This document shows positions 27,301-34,716 of a stretch of 53,307 nt of DNA, one piece after another. The stretch is from Pirellulales bacterium (GTDB lineage: Bacteria > Planctomycetota > Planctomycetia > Pirellulales > Thermoguttaceae): positions 1 to 53,307 of the forward strand of contig JADLEL010000152.1 of NCBI GenBank assembly GCA_020846145.1. Reading direction: 5' to 3'. Numbering within the stretch: the first letter of the stretch is position 1; each line of letters opens with the position of its first letter. A model generated the notes under the pieces. It made no database searches. It worked only from the letters and a program-made list of their open reading frames with translations, and had not been told where the DNA came from. Both the position numbers and the translations under genes were made by a program.

Positions 27301-28122
27301 CGCGGCGGCCGCCGGCTCCTCCGGCTTCGGCTCGACGACTTGGATTTGCCCGGCGAACAAGGTCGCCGCCAAGGGCGCGGCGTTCGACCGGCCGGTCCCG
27401 GCAAGGCGCACGGCGTCCACGGCTTTTTTCATGTTTTCCGGCTTGGCCGTTTGGTAGGCGATCATCCGCATGTTCTCGTTCTGGTCGTCGGCCGAGGTGT
27501 CCATGGCGCGGACCAGACGGCCCGCCCCTTGAACGCCCAGCGCCGGCCCGCGCAGCGATACCTGATTGGCGGAAAAATCGACCGCGAATTCCACCCCGCC
27601 GCGCTGGGAAGAGGCGAGTTGGTAGCGATTCGTGCCCGGCATCAGGCTCGGCAAGGTCGTGAGGCGGTTCTTCAAAATGTCGCGCAATTTCGCTTCGAAC
27701 TCGCGCGCCGTGATATTCCGCAAGGGCATATTCGTCGCGGTCAGCCCGGAGGCATCCGCCGCCGGCGGTTGGGCGACGGGAACCGTTGCCGCATCGATCG
27801 CCGGAGCCGGTTGCGCCGGCGCGGCTTGGGCCGCGCTGCGGTTCATCTCCGCCGCGATTTGGGCGTGGACTTCGGCCGGCGCGATCACCAGAATTTGGCC
27901 GTTCCGCCGGTCGGCGGAAACGCGCAACTCGGCCACGTCTTTGAAATCCATGCGGATTTGTTCCGCGGCGGCCTCCAGCCGTTCGACGGGAAAGGCATAA
28001 CTTTTAAGAATCGCTTTCGATTGGGCGGAGGCGTTGGGCAAGACCGCCAGCAATGCCAATATCGCTACCGCTACCGCGAGACCAATCAAAGCAACGGGAT
28101 TGAATCGTTTTGAAAGAGACAT
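24313..28122 (-). CDS. Giant secretin (GspD/PilQ superfamily)
   Basis: A 1269-residue outer-membrane channel protein. The chosen ATG at 28122 opens a signal peptide (ALIGLAVAVAILALLAVLPNASAQ). Repeated N-domain (secretin_N) modules follow to about residue 800; VSITPLVKPNALLLVGRKENVQ, TDVRVTADMRANAVVVSAP and IPVRLAADTRTNSIIASGD mark them. The secretin core ends near residue 1070 with VPTVTGT, QTVVLGGLITK and VPWLGDVPYLGRLFR. A 200-residue tail follows, the last 150 being Pro/Gln-rich, absent from E. coli GspD. Secretins serve type II secretion or type IV pilus systems; the ATPase and platform genes are not here. Part of the core (about 25100-25400) has lower GC. The stop codon lies in a heptamer array. 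Confidence 0.93.
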   Translation of the reverse strand: MSLSKRFNPVALIGLAVAVAILALLAVLPNASAQSKAILKSYAFPVERLEAAAEQIRMDFKDVAELRVSADRRNGQILVIAPAEVHAQIAAEMNRSAAQAAPAQPAPAIDAATVPVAQPPAADASGLTATNMPLRNITAREFEAKLRDILKNRLTTLPSLMPGTNRYQLASSQRGGVEFAVDFSANQVSLRGPALGVQGAGRLVRAMDTSADDQNENMRMIAYQTAKPENMKKAVDAVRLAGTGRSNAAPLAATLFAGQIQVVEPKPEEPAAAAAQPPIAPGGTPAGEPQIAPRPEAGKEGETSGLSGTVQVEMLEGLDVIVIRGKKRDIEQVAAIIEQIEKLSKITEPVILIQPLANVNCEAMAALVNQLYLDVYYQRQGTVSITPLVKPNALLLVGRKENVQTAIDLIEKLDTHVSPESEFRVFPLKHATAASVQTAVDSFYNGRANAGVGLSTRVVAIADVRSNSVVVQAGPRDMVEIAALVARLDTSTSPMVNEVQIVKLENTLASELVQILQYAFNVKGYVPQQTQTGVFGGIQQQQQTAVATPDQKSAILRFLKIDGKNKRIWESGILTDVRVTADMRANAVVVSAPAESMELLVTLIHELDRLPLAEAQIKVFTLDHGDASALMQMLQMLFTPASQQRTTGGGGGFGGFGGAFGQNQQAVVLEGGEALIPVRLAADTRTNSIIASGDASNLSIIEAILLRLDGSDIRNRKNFVYRLKNSPAPEVGQAINTYLQQVQQMQSQQGGVLSAFALVEQEVIVVPESVSNNLIVSATPRYYDDIKLMIEQIDARPPMVMIQVLLAEVTLTDNEELGVEMGLQDGILFDRSVANAAAGAAGVPGYNFIGQALGNGSIANAPLVGSQGTSNFAVGRTNSNLGFGGFTFSASSESVSVLIRALKENDRLEILSRPQVQTLDNQLALVFSGKQVPTVTGTATAAATQTTTTSQQLVGLQLQVRPRISPDNVVVMELNAQNSAIDPGAGVPITSVNGEVITAPIFDLTTAQTTVSAMDGQTVVLGGLITKTKSEIHRKVPWLGDVPYLGRLFRYDSVQNTKKELLIIMTPHVIRSEADADAVRKMETSRMNWCLADVIQLTGDNSLRQRNGEWSDKETPTVYPDLDPRAAKRPLPEVPEPIPAPDGNRNPAPSVQPPQPQNMPTNGQPPLKLQQPGGENGTMPPLPPEPALPPPANGTSAIPARPMPPGPSGPPPAVQPAGYRPPVSLPPVQPATYERPAAANSDPRNDRVAAPIYYDAPPSYPSTQATVFR

Positions 28123-28633
28123 GGCTTTTCGAACATGGCGTTTTCCCCCCACCTTGTTCTCAGCGCGTGCGGCATGACAAGAGACGCACTTTTTACGCAG
28201 GACGGATAATCGGCAAAGTCTGCCCAACTCTCCAGAAAATACCCGAATTTAATTAAATACTGCAATATTCCCCACCCAACGGGTTATAAATTCAGGACAC
28301 TTTTCCAAACCGTCTTTAGGTTTTCTCCTTGTAGCGTAACCGCACAAAAGACTGTCAAAATGACAGGCTCGTAGATCGTGCATTCAGCAGAAGATTACTA
28401 ATGTTCGCGAACTATTGTTGTATCTTATTACATTACAATTAGTTGCATCATCGACCTGATAAACGATTATCGACGGCACACTCTTTGCTTAACGTTGTCT
28501 TTAATTAGATATTTGCCGCTTATGGCTGATTTCGTATGAATAGCGCGATTTAAGTGAAAAATCAGACAGGGCCGGCCGGGCGAACTTCGATTTTCCCCGA
28601 GCGACCCCAAACATAAACAAAGGAGCTACTTGA
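28123..28633. other. Divergent promoter region between secretin and dnaK
   Basis: 511 bp, AT-rich from about 28240 to 28560, in a GC-rich genome. It carries the promoters for dnaK and the secretin. A CIRCE element (TTAGCACTC-N9-GAGTGCTAA) and a HAIR element were looked for and not seen. A short perfect inverted repeat lies at 28352-28366. No gene-like frame is present. Confidence 0.6.
28352..28366. promoter_or_regulatory. Inverted repeat CTGTCA-AAA-TGACAG upstream of dnaK
   Basis: A perfect 6-bp dyad with a 3-nt centre, 268 bp before the DnaK ATG, in the divergent promoter region. Its size suits a dimeric regulator operator. It does not match CIRCE or HAIR. The function is inferred from symmetry and position only. 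Confidence 0.35.
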
Positions 28634-30562
28634 ATGGCGGTTACAGAAAAAATTATCGGCATCGACTTGGGCACGACCAACTCGGTGGTGGCGGTGATGG
28701 AAGGCAAAGAAGCAAAAGTCATTCCCAATGCCGAGGGGAACCGGCTCACGCCCAGCGTGGTGGCGTTCAACGATAAGAACGAAACCATCGTCGGCGAGCC
28801 CGCCCGGCGGCAGGCGATTACCAACTCGCACCGCACGATTTCCTCGATCAAGCGATTCATGGGCCGGCGGCACAACGAGGTCGCCAGCGAAGAGAAGATC
28901 GTCCCCTATAAAGTGATTGGCGGACCGGAAGATTACGTCAAAGTCGATGTCAACAACAAGCAATACACGCCTCCGGAAATCTCGTCCTACGTTTTGCGGA
29001 AACTCAAGGAAGCCGCCGAGTCGTACCTGGGCCATACGGTCCATAAGGCCGTGATCACCGTGCCGGCGTATTTCAACGACGCCCAGCGGCAAGCCACCAA
29101 GGACGCCGGCCAGATCGCGGGCCTCGAAGTAATGCGGATCATCAACGAGCCGACCGCCGCTTCGCTGGCTTACGGACTGGACAAGAAAAAGAACGAAAAG
29201 ATCGTCGTCTTCGATCTCGGCGGCGGCACTTTCGACGTTTCCGTGCTCGAAGTGGCCGACGGCGTGTTCCGCGTCATCAGCACCAACGGCGACACCCACC
29301 TCGGCGGCGACGACATCGACCACGTGCTCATTAACCACGTCGCCGACGAATTCCAAAAACAGCAAGGCATCGATCTGCGCAAAGACCCGATGGCGCTGCA
29401 GCGGTTGCAGGAAGCCTGCGAGAAGGCGAAGAAAGAGCTAAGCTCCGCGCAATCGACCGACATCAACCTGCCTTTCATCACGGCCGACGCCAACGGTCCC
29501 AAGCACTTGCAGATGAACATCACGCGGGCGAAATTCGAGCAACTGGTCGATCATCTGATCGAGCGCTGCCGCGGTCCGGTCAACCAGGCGATGAAGGATG
29601 CGCATTTCACGCCGAAGGATATCGACGAGGTGGTCTTGGTCGGCGGATCGACGCGGATCCCGAAGGTGCAGGAACTCGTCAAGGGGATGTTCGGCAAAGA
29701 GCCGCACAAGGGCGTGAATCCCGATGAAGTTGTGGCGGTCGGCGCGGCCATCCAAGGCGGCGTGCTGATGGGCGACGTGAAGGACGTGCTGCTCTTGGAC
29801 GTAACGCCCTTGAGCCTGGGCATCGAGACCTTGGGCGGCATCATGACCAAGCTGGTCGAGAAGAACACCACCATCCCCACCGAGCGGAAGCAGGTATTCA
29901 GCACCGCCGACGACAATCAAAGCGCGGTTACGGTGAAGGTCTATCAGGGCGAACGGCAAATGGCGGGCGACAACCGGCTGTTGGGCCAGTTCAATCTCGA
30001 AGGTATTCCGCCCGCTCCGCGCGGCATCCCGCAGATCGAAGTCAAATTCGACATCGACGCCAACGGCATTTTGCACGTTTCGGCGAAGGACCTGGGCACG
30101 GGCAAGGAGCAGACCGTGCGGATCGAGCAGTCGAGCGGCTTGAACGACGCCGAAATCGAACGCATGCAAAAAGACGCCGAATCGCACGCCGAGGAGGACA
30201 AGCGCAAACGGCAGCTTGCCGAAGAGCGCAACAAAGCCGACAGCATGTGCTGGTCGATGGAGAAACTGCTCAAGGAGCACGACGCCAAGCTGGGCGCGGC
30301 CGACAAGGAAGCCGTGCAGAAAGCGATCGAAAAAACCCGCGAGGCGGCCAAGAGCGACGACCTCGAACGCATCAAATCGGCGACCAACGAGTTGGAGCAA
30401 GCCTCGCACGCCTTGAGCAAAACGCTCTACGAGAAAACCGGCGCCCCGCCCACCAACGGCGGCCCAGCGGGCACTGCTCCCGGAGCGGGCACTGTCGCCG
30501 GCGCCGCTCCCGGCCAAGGCGGCGACGACGACACGATCGACGCGGAATTCGAGGTGAAGTAA
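28634..30562 (+). CDS. dnaK: Molecular chaperone DnaK (Hsp70)
   Basis: A 642-residue cytosolic Hsp70, an ATP-driven chaperone working with DnaJ and GrpE. The ATPase domain opens with [18 protein letters not shown] and contains [15 protein letters not shown] and [16 protein letters not shown]. The interdomain linker is [18 protein letters not shown]. The substrate-binding domain has the [19 protein letters not shown] and [14 protein letters not shown] segments. The helical lid ends in a Gly/Ala/Pro-rich stretch and the canonical acidic terminus [11 protein letters not shown]. Start ATG 28634 is preceded by AAAGGAG 9 nt upstream. No dnaJ or grpE is adjacent. Full length, no defects seen. Confidence 0.98.
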   Translation: MAVTEKIIGIDLGTTNSVVAVMEGKEAKVIPNAEGNRLTPSVVAFNDKNETIVGEPARRQAITNSHRTISSIKRFMGRRHNEVASEEKIVPYKVIGGPEDYVKVDVNNKQYTPPEISSYVLRKLKEAAESYLGHTVHKAVITVPAYFNDAQRQATKDAGQIAGLEVMRIINEPTAASLAYGLDKKKNEKIVVFDLGGGTFDVSVLEVADGVFRVISTNGDTHLGGDDIDHVLINHVADEFQKQQGIDLRKDPMALQRLQEACEKAKKELSSAQSTDINLPFITADANGPKHLQMNITRAKFEQLVDHLIERCRGPVNQAMKDAHFTPKDIDEVVLVGGSTRIPKVQELVKGMFGKEPHKGVNPDEVVAVGAAIQGGVLMGDVKDVLLLDVTPLSLGIETLGGIMTKLVEKNTTIPTERKQVFSTADDNQSAVTVKVYQGERQMAGDNRLLGQFNLEGIPPAPRGIPQIEVKFDIDANGILHVSAKDLGTGKEQTVRIEQSSGLNDAEIERMQKDAESHAEEDKRKRQLAEERNKADSMCWSMEKLLKEHDAKLGAADKEAVQKAIEKTREAAKSDDLERIKSATNELEQASHALSKTLYEKTGAPPTNGGPAGTAPGAGTVAGAAPGQGGDDDTIDAEFEVK

Positions 30563-30647
30563 TGCCGCGAGTTGCAAGTCTCCCCTCTCCCTTTGCAACA
30601 TGATGCTACTGCTAGCAGCGGGAGAGGCGATTTATCTGAATGTTTAC

Positions 30648-30690
30648 AAAAAAGAAAGCCTTGCGTAACTCGTTGCTACGCAAGGCTTTC
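30648..30690 (-). terminator. Intrinsic terminator of tRNA-Pro
   Basis: A perfect 14-bp inverted repeat (GAAAGCCTTGCGTA at 30654-30667 against 30677-30690) with a 9-nt loop is followed on the minus strand by a T6 run (30653-30648). It lies 6 bp past the 3' end of tRNA-Pro. It may also block readthrough from dnaK on the other strand, where no T-run follows. Confidence 0.85.
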
Positions 30691-30695
30691 GGCTG

Positions 30696-30770
30696 TCGGG
30701 GCGACAAGATTTGAACTTGCGACCTTCTGAACCCCATTCAGACGCGCTAGCCAGGCTGCGCCACGCCCCG
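30696..30770 (-). tRNA. tRNA-Pro (GGG)
   Basis: A 75-nt cloverleaf: acceptor CGGGGCG pairs with CGCCCCG, discriminator A, D-arm GCGC...GCGC, anticodon stem TCTGA/TCAGA with loop ATGGGGT giving anticodon GGG, and T-loop TTCAAATC. CCA is not encoded. An intrinsic terminator follows directly. Confidence 0.95.
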
Positions 30771-31122
30771 GACTGGGTTGCTGGAAAAATCTTTCCAGCA
30801 TGCACTAGTATGCCAGATAAGACCCGTTAATGCAACGGGCATTTTGGGGCTACTCGCATTTCGACGCCAAACAAGGCACAATGGATGTGGAATGAAGTGT
30901 CGATCACCCCTCTCCATTGAGGTAGGGGCTGGAGAAGAGGGCATGGCTAAAATGCACGGACAAGGGGATTTGATTTATCCGGAAAGCCCTTACCATAGCC
31001 GTATCATCGAGAGGAATTGGATGATAAATGCACAACGTGGAACTGTCCGGTGATATCGGGACCGAATAATTGCCACAGTATGATTATTGTCTGTAACATG
31101 TTTTAGTTCAAGGACTTATGTC
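30771..31122. other. Divergent intergenic region
   Basis: 352 bp between tRNA-Pro and pyrF. It contains a 9-bp hairpin (TGCTGGAAA-AATC-TTTCCAGCA, 30779-30800) just upstream of the tRNA and a small CCCGTT...AACGGG hairpin near 30823-30839. No gene is recognised. Confidence 0.5.
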
Positions 31123-32091
31123 GTGCAATCTTTTTCCGATCGCTTGGCGGAGAATATAAAACAACGGGGTAATCCGGTCCTCGTAGGCTTGGATCCGCGG
31201 TTCGATTCCCTCCCGGAATCGTTAATAGCCGAGGTCTCGCCCACAAATTGGTCGGGTGTGGCAAAAGCATACGCCCTTTTTTGCCGCGAAGTGATCGATA
31301 TCGTCGCTCCGCTGGTGCCGGCGGTTAAACCGCAGGCGGCATTTTTCGAGCAGATCGGCCCCCCGGGCATGAATGCGCTGGCCGATGTCATCGAATACGC
31401 CCACCGAAAGGATTTGCTCGTAATTTTCGACGGCAAGCGCAACGACATCGGCTCGACGGCCACGGCCTACGCCCAAGGCATTTTGGGATCGGGGCCGGCC
31501 GTTCGACTGGATTCCGATTCAACCAAGGCAATCAAGAGTCCCTGGGGGGCCGATGCGCTCACCGTCAATCCGTATTTGGGCGACGACAGTTTGCAGCCGT
31601 TCATCGAGACGGCCCGGGAACGCGGAGCGGGCGTCTTCGTCCTGGTGAAAACCTCGAATCCCGGCGGCGGCATGTTTCAAGATTTGGTCGCCGAGGGCCG
31701 TCCCTTGTATCGGCACGCGGCCGAATACGTCGAGCGCAACGCGGCGGAGACGCTGGGGCAATGCGGCTACGGGATTGTCGGAGCGGTTGTCGGGGCGACC
31801 TATCCGCGGCAACTTGCCGAACTCCGCGAAGCAATGCCTCATGCGTGGATTCTGGTGCCCGGTTTCGGCAGCCAAGGCGGCACGGCCGCCGACGCGGCGG
31901 GCGCTTTCGACGAACGCGGCCTGGGCGCCATCGTCAATAACTCCCGGGGGATCATCTTCGCTCATTCGAGCAAGCCTTATCGAGAACGCTTTGGCGCGGC
32001 GCGTTGGCGGGAAGCGGTTGAAGCCGCGACGCGCGAAATGATCGAGCAATTGCGCGCGAATACTCCTGCGGGAAAACTCGCGAGAAAATAG
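31123..32091 (+). CDS. pyrF: Orotidine 5'-phosphate decarboxylase (type 2 PyrF)
   Basis: Decarboxylates OMP to UMP, the last step of de novo UMP synthesis; a cytosolic TIM barrel of 322 residues. The catalytic signature is IFDGKRNDIGSTA (Lys105), with VLVGLDPRFDSLP at the start and GAVVGATYP and ILVPGFGSQGG toward the end, the pattern of the longer (mycobacterial-type) subfamily. The longest frame begins with an unlikely TTG at 31087. I choose the GTG at 31123, with AAGGA 9 nt upstream, which gives MQSFSDRLAENI. No other pyrimidine genes are adjacent. Confidence 0.95.
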   Translation: MQSFSDRLAENIKQRGNPVLVGLDPRFDSLPESLIAEVSPTNWSGVAKAYALFCREVIDIVAPLVPAVKPQAAFFEQIGPPGMNALADVIEYAHRKDLLVIFDGKRNDIGSTATAYAQGILGSGPAVRLDSDSTKAIKSPWGADALTVNPYLGDDSLQPFIETARERGAGVFVLVKTSNPGGGMFQDLVAEGRPLYRHAAEYVERNAAETLGQCGYGIVGAVVGATYPRQLAELREAMPHAWILVPGFGSQGGTAADAAGAFDERGLGAIVNNSRGIIFAHSSKPYRERFGAARWREAVEAATREMIEQLRANTPAGKLARK

Positions 32092-32173
32092 GGCGTATAA
32101 AAACCGCGGCTTGGAATTTGGGAGAGCAAGGGATTCACCCTCCAAGGAGTTGAATGCGCTGATTTGAGAAACG

Positions 32174-32213
32174 AAAAAGGGGCATTCCGCTCTCGATCAA
32201 AGCGGAATGCCCC
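32174..32213 (-). terminator. Intrinsic terminator-like hairpin
   Basis: A perfect 13-bp stem (GGGGCATTCCGCT at 32179-32191 against 32201-32213) with a 9-nt loop, followed on the minus strand by T5. It would end the transcript of the cyclophilin gene after passing through the 120-bp repeat element. Confidence 0.75.
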
Positions 32214-32240
32214 CGATTTACGATCGGGGGAAGGGACGGG

Positions 32241-32359
32241 CGGCCTGCAAAGTCATGTTTTCTCGGGAGGACACGTTGGAAAGCCGCGACCAGTGGTCGC
32301 GGCTCGCGGGAGGAAGGAATGCGTAGCCTCCCGATTCGCAAGACCATGCAGATTTCCTG
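32241..32359. repeat. 120-bp element with CCGCGACCANTGGTCGCGG core, copy 1
   Basis: Core palindrome at 32284-32302 (centre G). The outer parts (CTGCAAAGTCATG... and ...ACCATGCAGATTTCCTG) match copies at 46385-46507 and 50058-50180. The ends are more diverged than in the copy at 46 kb. It lies 18 bp downstream of the cyclophilin stop codon. Confidence 0.83.
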
Positions 32360-32377
32360 GGGGATGGGAAAGGCGGA

Positions 32378-33001
32378 CTATTTTTTCTCCGCTTTCGCGG
32401 CGGGGTCCTTTTCCTTGATTTCGCCGCAATCCTTGATGACGATTTTCGCCTTGGGCCGGCCCGATTCCGTACCGAGGCTTTCGATCTTCTTGACCACGTC
32501 CATGCCCTTCACGACCGAGCCGAAAACGACGTGCTTGCCGTCGAGAAAATCGGTCTTGACGGTGCAGATGAAGAACTGCGAGCCGTTCGTGTGGGGACCG
32601 GCGTTCGCCATGCTCAGGATTCCGGGGCCGGTATGCTTGAGCTTGAAGTTTTCGTCCTTGAACTTTTCGCCGTAGATCGATTTGCCGCCCGTGCCGTCGC
32701 CGCGGGTGAAATCTCCGCCCTGGCACATGAAATCGGGGATGACGCGGTGGAAAGCGCTCCCCTTGTAGCCGAATCCCTTTTCGCCCGTGCATAGAACGCG
32801 GAAGTTTTCGGCCGTTTGCGGCACGACATCCGCCCGCAATTCGATTTCGATGCGGCCCAATGGTTTTCCGTCGGCCGCGATTTCAAAGTAACATTTTGGC
32901 AATTTTTTCTTTCCTTCCTGTTTGTCGTCCGCCGCCGCGAGCGAATTCGATGCGGCAAGCGCGGCGGCCGCGGTTGCGATGAACATCCTGCGAGATAGCA
33001 T
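32378..33001 (-). CDS. Exported cyclophilin-type peptidyl-prolyl isomerase with Tat-like signal
   Basis: A 207-residue cis-trans prolyl isomerase. The cyclophilin core is complete: [24 protein letters not shown] (catalytic Arg and Gln), [19 protein letters not shown] and [19 protein letters not shown]. The N-terminus [24 protein letters not shown] has a twin-arginine pattern (SRRMFI) followed by a weakly hydrophobic stretch and an AxA site, so Tat export is likely. The C-terminus is Lys/Glu/Ala-rich. Start ATG 33001 has GGGAG about 8 nt upstream. It probably helps folding in the periplasm. Flanked by a repeat element and a terminator downstream. Confidence 0.95.
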   Translation of the reverse strand: MLSRRMFIATAAAALAASNSLAAADDKQEGKKKLPKCYFEIAADGKPLGRIEIELRADVVPQTAENFRVLCTGEKGFGYKGSAFHRVIPDFMCQGGDFTRGDGTGGKSIYGEKFKDENFKLKHTGPGILSMANAGPHTNGSQFFICTVKTDFLDGKHVVFGSVVKGMDVVKKIESLGTESGRPKAKIVIKDCGEIKEKDPAAKAEKK

Positions 33002-33256
33002 GAAAAATCTCCCGGAAAATTTATTAGAAGCGATCCATTTCGTTCACGATCGGGGCGGAGACGTTCCGCGCCGTGGGCTGGCAGGCAAGCTGCCGACGGT
33101 CGATATCGGGTCAAGGACTCTTCCAAGGCAAAAAACCGCTAAGGACCGCAGACCATAAAAAAGCATATCATTCCGGTCAAGCGACCCTCGCCGATAAGAC
33201 GAAGGCAATGGAATGACGCGCAACGGAACTTTCGGCGAAAGACCGGTTCCGCGCGC

Positions 33257-33448
33257 TCACTTCGAGAGCGATTGCGCTTTGGCGCGGCGAATGGCGCGCA
33301 ACCTGGCCCTGCGGCGCACATCCGAAGGTTTTTCGTATCGTTCCCGCCGACGCAATTCCAATTTCAGCCCCGAACGCTCCACGATTTTTCGAAGCCGTCG
33401 CACGGCTTCTTGAATAGACTCCCGCTCGCGCAATACGATTTTTACCAC
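33257..33448 (-). CDS. rpsU: 30S ribosomal protein S21
   Basis: A 63-residue basic protein of the small ribosomal subunit, near the 3' end of 16S rRNA. The family pattern [27 protein letters not shown] is followed by the Arg-rich helix ([25 protein letters not shown]). I choose the GTG at 33448 because AGGAG lies 8 nt upstream and it gives the standard S21 length; the longer frame adds 21 unrelated residues. The tRNA-Ser gene lies 127 bp upstream on the same strand, so readthrough from the tRNA cluster is possible. Confidence 0.93.
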   Translation of the reverse strand: MVKIVLRERESIQEAVRRLRKIVERSGLKLELRRRERYEKPSDVRRRARLRAIRRAKAQSLSK

Positions 33449-33574
33449 AGTCCGCTCTCCTAGGACAATTTTTGGAAACCGAAAAAAACGATTGATCCCC
33501 GCTCGGTGCAAGGAAACACTATCCCAATTTTACTTCTCCCGCAAACTATACCATGCACGATTCGGCTTTACAAG

Positions 33575-33658
33575 CGGAGGGCACGGGGCTCGAACCCGCA
33601 ACCAGGTTTCCCCGGCACCACATTTCCAGTGTGGCCGCTAACCATTCGCTTACCCTCC
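33575..33658 (-). tRNA. tRNA-Ser (GGA)
   Basis: An 84-nt class II tRNA: acceptor GGAGGGT pairs with GCCCTCC, discriminator G, anticodon stem CCACA/TGTGG with loop CTGGAAA giving anticodon GGA, a long variable arm, and T-loop TTCGAGCC. CCA is not encoded. Confidence 0.95.
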
Positions 33659-33794
33659 CAATGGGCGGTGTCACTCTTTCGATGCGTGGGCAATGGCAAA
33701 AAATGCTTGCAATCCTTCTCAACCAACTCGTCTTATTAGAAGAGTAGGAGGAGATGCGATTCAAGGAAATGAAACAAATCACCCGTATATCGAG

Positions 33795-33867
33795 TGGAGC
33801 CGACCGGGATCGAACCGGCAACCTTCTGGTTGCAAACCAGACGCTCTCCCAACTGAGCTACGGCCCC
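33795..33867 (-). tRNA. tRNA-Ala (TGC)
   Basis: A 73-nt cloverleaf: acceptor GGGGCCG/CGGCTCC includes the G3-U70 pair that marks alanine tRNAs, discriminator A. Anticodon stem TCTGG/CCAGA with loop TTTGCAA gives anticodon TGC. T-loop TTCGATCC. Confidence 0.97.
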
Positions 33868-33971
33868 GCGAAACGAAGAGAATGGCGGCAATTGGGGCAA
33901 GGAAAAACGAAAACGATGTGCCGGCCATCCGCATACGTCGTAAACCACTGCCGAGTAAAGGTTTACATTAG

Positions 33972-34044
<73 letters not shown>

Positions 34045-34238
34045 AAAATCGAAACGGCGTGCCGCAAATGCGATCGGATTCGAATCAACGGGTGCAAACC
34101 TTTTCAAACGATCTCCTAGGCGGAATGATTGCCGAGGCCGGCCTCCAAACCACCATAAAATTCATATTACCAGAAAAACATCGGCATTCAAGCCCAGCCT
34201 ACTCGACTCTCTCCGCATCCGGCACGCAAACGCCTATC

Positions 34239-34442
34239 GTAAGCGTTCACGCCCCGGTCGGGGACTGGTCCATTTTTCGGCGGGAAAACGTATTTTGTGA
34301 ACAAACGGTAGGCCGAAAACATGGACCTGTTCCCTTCCGCGGCGTGAGGGGGACAGTCCCATTTTCGCGGCGATTGAGCATTTTTAGAGCACCATAATCT
34401 TTTGCGCCGCGAAAATCGGGACAGTCCCCAGTGAACGGTTAC
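34239..34442 (-). mobile_element. 204-bp IS66-type MITE, copy B
   Basis: Opposite orientation to copy A. Ends GTAAGCGTTCAC and GTGAACGGTTAC. A perfect 8-bp target duplication CGCCTATC flanks it (34231-34238 and 34443-34450). Two internal hairpins are conserved. It lies between the tRNA cluster and the promoter region of the FlgI-like gene. Confidence 0.9.
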
Positions 34443-34614
34443 CGCCTATCAAACGGTCCCTTGACTTCTTAACAGAACCTTCTCGCCTTCATCGTCATAA
34501 CCATTTATATTGCAACAACTTAGGACAATAATACCTGAGATTGACAAAAGTCGGGCACAACCAACGGTCTCCGGGAAATAGGCGTTTTTCGCGTCGGTCC
34601 CCTACTTATCGGTC

Positions 34615-34643
34615 TTGACCTGGGAGGGCAATTTCTATATTGT
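34615..34643 (+). promoter_or_regulatory. Possible sigma-70-like promoter
   Basis: TTGACC (34615-34620) is followed by TATATT at 34636 (15-nt spacer) or TATTGT at 34638 (17-nt spacer), about 75-80 bp before the FlgI-like ATG. Neither spacing-plus-sequence is ideal, so this is tentative. Confidence 0.35.
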
Positions 34644-34716
34644 CCGCACGCGATTTTTTCCTTCTTTTCACAAAAAACTATTCCGACCTATTCTGGCCGA
34701 GAGAGTGCAGGGAAGC

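Noticed and set aside
25840..28113. 757-codon open frame on the plus strand
   Set aside because: It is exactly antisense to the secretin gene, is rich in Arg/His/Asp/Gly as expected for a GC-rich shadow frame, and has no domain or signal.
28228..28633. CIRCE or HAIR heat-shock operators upstream of dnaK
   Set aside because: Neither consensus could be found; only an unrelated 6-bp dyad is present.
32101..32160. Possible tRNA-like sequence after pyrF
   Set aside because: Some stems can be drawn, but no cloverleaf with an anticodon arm and T-loop can be formed.
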